From RPQJ01 sp963706755 (GTDB lineage Bacteria > Pseudomonadota > Gammaproteobacteria > Steroidobacterales > Steroidobacteraceae), in contig CAVPNH010000007.1 of NCBI GenBank assembly GCA_963706755.1, forward strand, positions 248,001-312,000: a DNA stretch of 64,000 nt, in the 5' to 3' direction. How positions within the stretch are numbered: the first letter of the stretch is position 1; the number at the start of each line of letters is the position of its first letter. Positions 33,676-41,236 of the stretch are shown here, piece after piece. The position numbers and the translations under genes are program-made. The notes beneath the pieces are model-generated. The model was not told the DNA's origin. It did no database searches and was given only the letters and a program-made list of their open reading frames with translations.

Positions 33676-35388
33676 ATGTCCGACGACGGGTCGAAGCTGG
33701 GGCATTGGTTCGCGGAACTGCGGCGCCGCAAGGTCGTGCGCGTCGCCGCCGTGTATCTCGTCGTGGCCTGGCTCCTGGTGCAGGTGGCGGGCACGATCTC
33801 CGAGCCCATGGGGCTGCCGCACTGGACGCTCAAGCTCGTGATCACGCTGGCGGCGCTGGGATTCCCGCTGGCCTGCGGGCTGGCCTGGGCGTTCGACGTG
33901 ACGCCGACGGGCATCGAGAGGACGCCGGCTGCTGTCCCATTGCCCGAAGCTACATTCGCGCCGCCGAATCCGGCAGCCGTGCCTGCTGCGACCGCACCCG
34001 CGGTGCAGGTGCTGCCGGCGGCATCCGCGGCGCCGGCATTGCCCGCGGCCGAGACCGCCGCTGCTGCGGAGGCCCCCGACTCCATTGCCATCCTGCCGTT
34101 CGTGGACATGAGTCCCGGGCGCGACCAGGAATACTTCTGCGATGGCATCGCGGAGGAGATCATCAACGCGCTGTGCTGCATCCGCGACCTGCGCATCGCG
34201 TCGCGAACGTCTTCGTTCCAGTTCAAGGGCCGCGCGGCGGATGTGCGCGAGATCGGCCGGACGCTCGGCGTGGGTGCGGTGCTGGAAGGCAGCGTCCGCA
34301 AGGCGGGCGATCGCGTGCGGATCACGGCGCAGCTCGTGAGTTCGGCGGACGGCTACCACCTGTGGTCGGAGAGCTACGACCGCGACCTCTGCGACGTGTT
34401 CGCCATCCAGACCGAGATCGCGCAGAAGATGGTGCAGGCACTCCGCGTCTCGCTGAGCAGGCAGGAGCGCGAGCTGATCCAGCGCCGGGGCACGAGCAAC
34501 GGCGAGGCCTACGACCTCTACCTGCGCGGCCAGGCCCACCTGCGCGACGGGACGGATACGGCGATGGGCCCGGCCATCGAGTTCTTCCGCGAGGCCATCC
34601 GGCGCGACGAGCGCTTCGCGCAGGCCCACGCGGGGATCGCGCACGCCCAGTCGCTCAAGGGCCTGTGGCGCGTCGGCATGACCCAGGCGGATTTCGACGA
34701 GGCATTCGCGGCGAGCCAGCGCGCGCTCGAGCTCGAGCCGCGCATGCCCGAGGCGTACGTCGCGCGTGCCATGCTGCTCTCCCTGCAGGGCCGGGCGAGG
34801 GAGGCGGACCAGGACTTCGAGGAAGCCATTCGTCTCAACCCCGCGTCGTTCGAGGCGCATTACAGTTATGCGCGGCACTGCTTCCAGGTCGGCGATTTCG
34901 CGCGCGCGGTGCCGCTCTACGAGGCGGCGATCAAGTTGCGGCCCGACGACTACCAGGCGCTCTGCCTGCTCGAGGGCGCGCTGCTCAAGCTCGGCCGACT
35001 GGAAGAGCACGCGGACGTGGCGGTCCGTGCCATGCAGGCGCTCGAGCGGCAACTCGCCATCGACCCGGACGACGGGCGGGCCCTGCAGCTCGGCACGGTG
35101 CAGGCGGCGAGACTCGGCATGCGGGACAAGACGCGTGAACTCGCGCAGCGCGCGCTCAAGGCCCGGCCGGACGCGTTCTCGACCTATTACAACGTCGCCT
35201 GCGCCTACTCGGTGCTGGGAGACATCGACGACGCGCTGGAAATGCTCGACCACGCCGTCCAGCAGGGTCGCGGCAATCTCGAGTGGATCGAGAAGGACCC
35301 GGATTTCGATCCGCTGCGGCCGGACCCGCGATTCCAGGCCATCGTGAGCCGACTGCGGACCCTGTCGGCGGGTGCAATCACCTCGTGA
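33676..35388 (+). CDS. membrane-anchored TPR protein (FlgO/TolB-N-like domain), paralogue 2
   Basis: A 570-residue protein with the same plan as the one at 18166. The start is FAELRRRKVVRVAAVYLVVA with two membrane helices (residues 20-75), then an Ala/Pro linker (85-130), a soluble domain SIAILPFVDMSPGRDQEYFC through FAIQTEIAQKM (about 135-255; typical of the CadC/adenylate-cyclase-associated family), and TPRs from 270 to 560. FCDGIAEEIINAL and GAVLEGSVRKAGDRVRITAQ are the best conserved stretches. No HTH or cyclase domain is attached. Its stop overlaps the MFS start (GTGA). Confidence 0.83.
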   Translation: MSDDGSKLGHWFAELRRRKVVRVAAVYLVVAWLLVQVAGTISEPMGLPHWTLKLVITLAALGFPLACGLAWAFDVTPTGIERTPAAVPLPEATFAPPNPAAVPAATAPAVQVLPAASAAPALPAAETAAAAEAPDSIAILPFVDMSPGRDQEYFCDGIAEEIINALCCIRDLRIASRTSSFQFKGRAADVREIGRTLGVGAVLEGSVRKAGDRVRITAQLVSSADGYHLWSESYDRDLCDVFAIQTEIAQKMVQALRVSLSRQERELIQRRGTSNGEAYDLYLRGQAHLRDGTDTAMGPAIEFFREAIRRDERFAQAHAGIAHAQSLKGLWRVGMTQADFDEAFAASQRALELEPRMPEAYVARAMLLSLQGRAREADQDFEEAIRLNPASFEAHYSYARHCFQVGDFARAVPLYEAAIKLRPDDYQALCLLEGALLKLGRLEEHADVAVRAMQALERQLAIDPDDGRALQLGTVQAARLGMRDKTRELAQRALKARPDAFSTYYNVACAYSVLGDIDDALEMLDHAVQQGRGNLEWIEKDPDFDPLRPDPRFQAIVSRLRTLSAGAITS

Positions 35389-36614
35389 GCGACGCCCCGC
35401 GCCTCGCGGTCCTCCGTAATCGCGACTTCACGTTCTTTCTCGCGGCGCGCTTCCTCGCGACCATCGCCGTGCAGATGCAGACCGTCGCCGTCGGCTGGCA
35501 GGTGTACGCGGTTACGCACGATCCGCTGGATCTCGGCCTCATCGGCCTCTCGCAGTTCCTGCCCTTCGTGCTCCTGATCCTGCCCGCGGGCCACATGGCG
35601 GACAGCCACGACCGCCGTCGGATCATCACGCTGTGCTTCGCGCTCCAGTGCGTCTGTGCGGTACTGCTGCTCGCGCTGGCCTGGCGCGGACTGTACTCGG
35701 CGACGCCGGTGTTCGCGGTGATGGTGCTGTTCGGAATCGCGCGCGCATTCGCGATGCCCACCGGCCAGGCGCTGTTGCCCAACCTCGTCCCGCGCGAGCA
35801 GTTCGGTACCGCGGTCGCGCTGAATTCGTCGACCTGGCAGGTCGCCACCATTGCAGGCCCGGCGCTGGGCGGTGTCGTCTACCTGTCCGGGGCCACGGTC
35901 GTCTACGCGACCGTCGCCGTCCTGCTCGCGTTTGCCACACTGCTCACGCTGATGGTGCGGCGCGGCGGCGAGCGTTCGGCATCAGCGGAGGCGCCGGGCT
36001 GGCACACGCTGCTCTCCGGACTCAGGTTCGTGTGGTCGCGTCGCCCGGTGCTCGGGGCGATCTCGCTCGACCTGTTCGCGGTGCTGTTCGGCGGCGCGAC
36101 GGCACTGCTGCCCGTCTATGCCGCGGACGTGCTGCACGTCGGCCCGGGCGGACTCGGGTTGCTGCGCACTGCGCCCGGGGCGGGCGCTGCACTGTGCGGG
36201 CTCGCCATCGGCGTCTCGCCGATTGCGCGACACGTGGGTCGCTGGATGTTCGGCGGGGTGCTCGCATTCGGCGTCGCCACGATTACGTTTGGATTGTCGA
36301 CCAGTTTCTGGCTGTCCATTGCGGCGTTGGCCGTGATGGGCGCCGGCGACATGGTGAGTGTCTACATCCGCCACCTGCTCGTGCAGCTCGAGACACCGGA
36401 CGACATCCGCGGTCGGGTGAGCGCGGTCAATGCCGTGTTCATCGGCGCGTCGAATGAGCTCGGCGAGTTCGAGTCCGGGATCACGGCGGCCTGGTTCGGC
36501 ACGGTGCCCGCGGTGATCGTGGGCGGCTGCGCGACGCTCGTGGTCGCCGCCGCCTGGTCCAGGCTCTTTCCGGAATTGCGCTGGATGGACCGGTTCCCGG
36601 GCGGGAACTCGTGA
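35385..36614 (+). CDS. MFS transporter (EntS/MFS_3 family)
   Basis: A 409-residue permease with about 11-12 helices. GTG 35385 overlaps the TPR stop (GTGA), so translation is coupled. The MFS loop 2-3 motif is GHMADSHDRRRII (about residues 68-80). FALPTGQALLPNLVP-like FAMPTGQALLPNLVP and ALNSSTWQVATIAGPALGG are typical of the EntS-like exporter group. Substrate unknown. No siderophore genes are nearby. Confidence 0.88.
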   Translation: MSDAPRLAVLRNRDFTFFLAARFLATIAVQMQTVAVGWQVYAVTHDPLDLGLIGLSQFLPFVLLILPAGHMADSHDRRRIITLCFALQCVCAVLLLALAWRGLYSATPVFAVMVLFGIARAFAMPTGQALLPNLVPREQFGTAVALNSSTWQVATIAGPALGGVVYLSGATVVYATVAVLLAFATLLTLMVRRGGERSASAEAPGWHTLLSGLRFVWSRRPVLGAISLDLFAVLFGGATALLPVYAADVLHVGPGGLGLLRTAPGAGAALCGLAIGVSPIARHVGRWMFGGVLAFGVATITFGLSTSFWLSIAALAVMGAGDMVSVYIRHLLVQLETPDDIRGRVSAVNAVFIGASNELGEFESGITAAWFGTVPAVIVGGCATLVVAAAWSRLFPELRWMDRFPGGNS

Positions 36615-36639
36615 CGACTGTATAGACATACAGTATTCT
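36611..36639 (+). promoter_or_regulatory. LexA (SOS) box inside a sigma-70 promoter of the radical SAM gene
   Basis: CTGTATAGACATACAG at 36618-36633 is a perfect CTGT-N8-ACAG palindrome, the LexA box of gamma- and betaproteobacteria. It exactly fills the spacer between GTGACG (-35, 36611-36616) and TATTCT (-10, 36634-36639), spacing 17, so bound LexA would block RNA polymerase. The ATG at 36646 is 6 bases past the -10, so the mRNA is nearly leaderless. Confidence 0.85.
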
Positions 36640-36645
36640 CCGCCG

Positions 36646-37731
36646 ATGCGGAGTGCGGATCGGCTGCAGGTGGAGAAAGGCCGGGGCGCGGTCACCAACC
36701 CGGCCGGCCGCTTCGAGGCTACGCGTCTCGAAGCCGAGGACGACGGCTGGGGCAGCGCGGACCAGCCACCCCGCCGCGCCGAAACCGTCCTCATTGCCGA
36801 CCGGCCGAAGCGAGCGATCACCCGGAACGAGTCGCCGGACGTGCCGTTTGACCAGTCGGTCAACCCATATCAGGGTTGCGAGCACGGCTGCATCTACTGC
36901 TTCGCGCGACCCTCCCATTCCTACTGGAACCTGGGCCCGGGCCTCGACTTCGAGACGCGCATCTTCCACAAGCCCGGACTCGCGCAACTGCTCGACCGGG
37001 AACTCTCTGCGCCGCGCTACGTCTGCAAGCCCATCAATCTCGGCGCGAACACAGACCCGTACCAGCCCGCCGAGCGGCAGCACCGCACGACGCGCGAACT
37101 GCTCGAGGTGCTGCTCGCGCATCGCCACCCGGTCACGATCGTGACCAAGGGCGCGCTCATCCTTCGCGACCTCAACCTGCTCGCGGAGCTTGCGCGCCTG
37201 CGACTCGTGAAGGTGCACATGAGTCTCACGACGCTCGACGACGACCTGAAGCGCGTGCTCGAGCCGCGCGCCGCCTCGCCCCGGTCCAGGCTGCGTGTCG
37301 TCCGCGCGCTCAGCGATGCCGGCGTGCCGGTGGGCGTGCTGCTGGCCCCGATGATTCCGGCGCTGAACGACCACGAGATGGAACGCCTGCTCGAAGCCGC
37401 TTCGCAGAACGGCGCGACGAGCGCGGCGTTCATGATGTTGCGGCTGCCCCACGAGCTCGGCCGGCTGTTCGAGGACTGGTTGCGCGAGCACTACCCGGCG
37501 CGCGCCGACCGCGTGCTGAACCTCCTGCGCGAGGCCCGTGGCGGGCGGCTGAACGATCCGCGGTTCGGGCACCGCATGCGTGGCGAGGGGCCGTACGCGG
37601 AGCTGCTTTCCGCCCGGTTCCAGGCCGCCTGCCGGCGTCACGGCTTCCCCGCCGGCCGCCGACCGGATCTCGACACGAGCCTGTTCCTGCGCGATCCGGC
37701 GGCGCCGGAGCAGGGCGTCCTGTTTCGCTGA
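36646..37731 (+). CDS. PA0069-family radical SAM protein, LexA-regulated
   Basis: A 361-residue radical SAM protein. The 4Fe-4S motif is CEHGCIYCFARPSH (about residue 82; CxxxCxxC), within the family hallmark SVNPYQGCEHGCIYC. GANTDPYQPAE and MMLRLPHELGRLFEDW are also family marks. This group (Pseudomonas PA0069; related to spore photoproduct lyase-like/SplB proteins) is a known SOS gene in Pseudomonas, and the LexA box just upstream agrees. A role in DNA repair is likely, but the reaction is not known to me. Confidence 0.9.
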   Translation: MRSADRLQVEKGRGAVTNPAGRFEATRLEAEDDGWGSADQPPRRAETVLIADRPKRAITRNESPDVPFDQSVNPYQGCEHGCIYCFARPSHSYWNLGPGLDFETRIFHKPGLAQLLDRELSAPRYVCKPINLGANTDPYQPAERQHRTTRELLEVLLAHRHPVTIVTKGALILRDLNLLAELARLRLVKVHMSLTTLDDDLKRVLEPRAASPRSRLRVVRALSDAGVPVGVLLAPMIPALNDHEMERLLEAASQNGATSAAFMMLRLPHELGRLFEDWLREHYPARADRVLNLLREARGGRLNDPRFGHRMRGEGPYAELLSARFQAACRRHGFPAGRRPDLDTSLFLRDPAAPEQGVLFR

Positions 37732-37831
37732 GTCGCGAACCACTCCCGCGAGGGCGCGGCACCCGTGTCGTATACTCGACCCTCCAGATCGGGTGCGATT
37801 CCGATCAAGGTCAGGGCCGAGGATTGCCGCC

Positions 37832-38629
37832 GTGAACGTAACTGCACAGGCCAGGCAGGCATCGCGAAACCGCGCGTCCCGCGCGCGTGCGAGCCTGTGC
37901 CTTGCGATCCTGGCCACGGCGGCCACGGGCTGCATGACCTCTAAGGTGGACGAAACGCGCCAGTCGGCCTCGGCGATCCAGGCAAACGAGTCCATCGTCA
38001 TCCTGACGAAGCCGCAGCTCGAGGGCGTCGGGACCGAGGGCGACTTCGTGAGCTGCGTCCAGGAACGCGTCGGCGGCGAACTCGTGCACCCGCACGACGG
38101 CCAGTCCTCGAAGCGTTCGAAGGGCGATGCCGTTCCGTTCAAGATCTATGGCGAGCAGCAGTTCACCGACGCGATGTTCCCGTGGTTCGAACCGAGCACG
38201 GCGCCGGCCAATGCGGCCGGTCTCAAGACCCTGCTCGAGCGCCCGGGCGTCACCGAGCGGCTGACGCAGATCGGCGTGCGCTACGTCGTCTGGCTGGACG
38301 GGACCACGCGCAAGACCAACGGCGGCGGCAGCGTCGCCTGCGCGATCGGGCCGGGCGGGGGAGGCTGCTTCGGCGTCGGCTGGTGGGACAAGGAAGCGGA
38401 TTATGTAGCGACCGTCTGGGACCTGCAGACGGCGACGGAACTCGGCACGGTTACGACGGACGTGACGGGCACGTCCGTGCTCATCGGGGCGATCGCCCCG
38501 ATCCCGATCATCACGCCGGTGCAGAGCACGGCCTGCAACCGGCTTTCCGAACAGTTGCGCTCGTTCCTGGTGGGTTCGGACCTCGTCGGCCCTGCGCCGG
38601 CCGCCGCGACTGGTGGCGGCGGCCATTGA
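37832..38629 (+). CDS. hypothetical lipoprotein at the head of the kinase/VWA gene set
   Basis: A 265-residue lipoprotein with GTG start at 37832. The signal peptide ends LAILATAATGC (Cys at about 31). The mature protein is soluble, with a Gly-rich stretch ACAIGPGGGGCFGVGWWDKE and a hydrophobic stretch SVLIGAIAPIPIITPV. I do not recognise the family. A -10-like TATACT is at 37771. It is 88 bases upstream of the next lipoprotein on the same strand, so it may or may not belong to the same transcript. Confidence 0.72.
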   Translation: MNVTAQARQASRNRASRARASLCLAILATAATGCMTSKVDETRQSASAIQANESIVILTKPQLEGVGTEGDFVSCVQERVGGELVHPHDGQSSKRSKGDAVPFKIYGEQQFTDAMFPWFEPSTAPANAAGLKTLLERPGVTERLTQIGVRYVVWLDGTTRKTNGGGSVACAIGPGGGGCFGVGWWDKEADYVATVWDLQTATELGTVTTDVTGTSVLIGAIAPIPIITPVQSTACNRLSEQLRSFLVGSDLVGPAPAAATGGGGH

Positions 38630-38717
38630 ACCTACGCGCCGCCGGCCGGATCCAATCATGATCAAGGCAGGCGCCACCGGGCGTGTGGCGCGGTCACGGG
38701 CGCGGGAGACCTGAGGA

Positions 38718-39985
38718 ATGTGGAACCGAAGCACTGACAACCTGCTCTGGCCCGCCGTCTGTGCGCTGGTCCTCGCGGGATGCGCGACGACGACCTCGAC
38801 CCAGTCGCCGTCGATGCCGCAGCTGCCGAGCCCTTCATCGCCGTCGTCATCTCCGCCGTCGGCTCCGTCGTCGTCCGGCGGCGGCCAGCCGTCCAGCCAG
38901 GGGTCCAGCGGCGGCGGCCAGCCGTCCAGTCAGGGGTCCAGCGGTGGCGGCCAGTCATCCAGCCAGGGTTCGAGCGGCGGACAGACGTCGAGCCAGGGCG
39001 GCGGGCCGGAATCGCCGTTCCCGTCCCAGCCGACGAAGGGTGGTGCGAGTGGCTCGTCCGGCAGTACAGGGAGCAGCGGCGCGCCCGCAGGCAATACTTC
39101 CAGCGGGTCGTCGCAAGGCGGTCAGCCCGGCAGCCCGCAGGCGGGTGGCACGCAGGGCCCAGCTTCGTCCGGCGGCGGTCCTTCGGCAGGCGCACCGTCC
39201 GGCAGAGGCGCCGCGAGCGGCCAGTCCGGCAGCAGCGGTTCAAGCGGTCATCCGGCCGGTGGTGGACCGGGTTCGCCGGCGGCCGGCGGATCGCAGGCAT
39301 CGAGCCAGGGCCAGCAGGGATCGGGGGCCGGGTCGCCGCCGCAACCGTCGGGATCGGGTGGTGGCGCGGGGAGCGGAAGCAGCGCAGGGACCGCAGGCTC
39401 CGGTAAGTCGGGTGGTACCGCGCCACAGGGCGGCGGCGCGGGCAGCGGGCCGATGACCACGGACGATCGTCGCGGGCAGATCGACCGGCGATTCGACGAA
39501 ACCTTCGCCGTGTTCGACGAGCGCATGCGCAAGGAACAGGAAACGGTGTCCCAGGAGCGCGCCGCGCGCGGCTCGGGTTCGGGCAGCGGCGGCTCCGGCG
39601 ACGAAGCGGGCGCCGCAGGCGCCGGCGGCGAGGACGGGACGGGCGACGGTGCCGGTGCGGGTCCGGAGGCGAGGGCAAGCCGGGTGAAGGCGCAGGTGGC
39701 GGGGCTGGTTCGGGTAGTGGCGACGGCGCGGGCAGCGGCGGCGAATCCGGCGGTCGCGGCCAGACGGCCGGTGGCGAGTCGAGCGTACCGGGCGGCGGTG
39801 GCGGCTACGGCGGCGGCGCCAAGGGCGGCTCGGGCCCGAACACCGTGCCCCCGGACATCCCGGACGGCAGTGACGACGACATCGTCGCGAGGCAGCTGCG
39901 CGAGGCCGCGATGAAGGAGACGGATCCGGAACTGCGCGAGAAGCTGTGGGACGAATACCGGAAATACAAGCAGAGCACGCAGTGA
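38718..39985 (+). CDS. Gly/Ser-rich lipoprotein with conserved acidic C-terminus, one-base frameshift
   Basis: A lipoprotein of about 422 residues (MWNRSTDNLLWPAVCALVLA, lipobox VLAGC, Cys21). A long low-complexity Ser/Gly/Gln/Pro part (22-240) includes four tandem 11-residue units SSGGGQPSSQG. Then come DDRRGQIDRRFDETFAVFDE (about 250-270) and a second Gly-rich part. The frame must shift near 39668 (one G missing) to give the end VPPDIPDGSDDDIVARQLRE ... LREKLWDEYRKYKQSTQ and the stop at 39985, which overlaps the next start (GTGA). The low-complexity part could span the periplasm or bind the wall. Function unknown. Confidence 0.75.
38872..39003 (+). repeat. 33-base tandem repeat coding SSGGGQPSSQG units
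   Basis: Four near-identical 11-codon units in the lipoprotein gene; the last one is shortened. Such repeats can change copy number by slippage. Confidence 0.6.
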
Positions 39986-41226
39986 CTACGAGCTTCACAT
40001 TCCGGGCAATTTCGTTGACCGTACTGGCAGCCGTGGCGCTGCTCGCCGGCTGCGTCGTACAGGACCAGCGTCCGATGACCCGCGTCATGGCGCAGAAGGC
40101 GACGGCCGAGGTGCCGCAGGATGAATTGCTCGACGTCGCGGTCCGGCTCTTCGATCCAAACGTGCCCCAGGATCCGAAGAAGCAGGAGGAAGAGGGCATC
40201 TTCCCCGACGTGCGCAACGCAGAGTCCCGATACATCCCGGTCGAGATCCGCGACACGCTCGAGGGCACGGGCCAGTGGGGCCAGGTGCGCGTGCTGCCGC
40301 GCGACGACACGGGCATGGACGTGTACGTCGACGGGAAGATCGTGCAGTCGGATGGTCGTGTCCTCAAGCTCGAGGTCACGGTGAGGGACTCCGCGGGACG
40401 CGTCTGGTACAGGAAGGACTACGAAGGCACGGCGGACACGCGCTCCTACAAGGACACGCTGTCGAAGCCCGCGGACCCGTTCGAGAACGTCTACAACACG
40501 CTGGCCAATGACATGCTGGCCGCGCGCGCCCGCTTGACCCGCGCCGAGCGCGTGGCGCTCCACGAGATCAGCGACCTGCGCTTCGACGCGGAACTCGCGC
40601 CCTACGCGTTCGGCCAGTACCTCGCGCAGGACCGCAAGGGCAACTGGTCCATCACGCGCCTGCCCGCCGCGGACGATCCGGTCCTGCAGCGCATGCAGCG
40701 CGTCCGCGAGCGCGATTACGCGCTGGTGGATACCTTGAACGAGCACTACTCGAACTTCGCCGGAAGCATGACGGTTCCCTACACGAACTGGCGCAAGTAC
40801 AGCTACGAGGAACTCGAGGCGCGTTCGCAGGCGCAGCGCGAGGCGCTGACGCGGCAGATCCTGGGCGCGGTCGCGATCGTCGGCGGCATCGTGGCCGGCT
40901 CCAACAGCAACAGCAGCGCGGCGTCCGCCGCGTCCACGGCAGCCGTCATCGGCGGCATGTACGCGTTCAAGAGCGGGCTCGACCAGCGCGCCGAGATCAA
41001 GACCCACACGGAGTCGCTGAAGCAGTTGGGCGACTCGTTCCAGTCCGAGGTGCAGCCGATGGTGGTGGACGTCGAGGGCCGCACGCTGCAGCTCAAGGGC
41101 TCGGCCGAGGAGCAGTACGCCGAGTGGCGTCAATTGCTCAAGCAGCTCTACGAGAACGAGACCGGCCTGCCGGCGGCGAGCGGTCCGCAACCCGCTGCCC
41201 CGGTTCCAGCGGCGTCGAAGAACTGA
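39982..41226 (+). CDS. hypothetical lipoprotein with glycine/alanine hydrophobic segment
   Basis: A 414-residue lipoprotein, GTG start at 39982 overlapping the previous stop. The signal is VLAAVALLAGC (Cys23). The first mature part, DELLDVAVRLFDPNVPQDPK, and the strand-rich region MDVYVDGKIVQSDGRVLKLE recur in secreted regulatory lipoproteins, but I cannot place the family. A hydrophobic Gly/Ala stretch (ILGAVAIVGGIVAGSNSNSS to AVIGGMYAFKSG, about 293-330) could insert in a membrane. It is followed by a helical region and a Pro/Ala tail. It precedes the kinase gene by 10 bases. Confidence 0.8.
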   Translation: MTTSFTFRAISLTVLAAVALLAGCVVQDQRPMTRVMAQKATAEVPQDELLDVAVRLFDPNVPQDPKKQEEEGIFPDVRNAESRYIPVEIRDTLEGTGQWGQVRVLPRDDTGMDVYVDGKIVQSDGRVLKLEVTVRDSAGRVWYRKDYEGTADTRSYKDTLSKPADPFENVYNTLANDMLAARARLTRAERVALHEISDLRFDAELAPYAFGQYLAQDRKGNWSITRLPAADDPVLQRMQRVRERDYALVDTLNEHYSNFAGSMTVPYTNWRKYSYEELEARSQAQREALTRQILGAVAIVGGIVAGSNSNSSAASAASTAAVIGGMYAFKSGLDQRAEIKTHTESLKQLGDSFQSEVQPMVVDVEGRTLQLKGSAEEQYAEWRQLLKQLYENETGLPAASGPQPAAPVPAASKN

Positions 41227-41236
41227 ACGGCTCCGC

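Noticed and set aside
37771..37776. TATACT as a promoter of the 37832 lipoprotein
   Set aside because: No -35 element at any normal spacing, so it is mentioned only as a possibility.
38718..39985. Mycobacterial PE_PGRS-like or silk-like surface protein
   Set aside because: The Gly/Ser richness is a linker after a lipobox and before a conserved end; there is no PE domain or autotransporter part.
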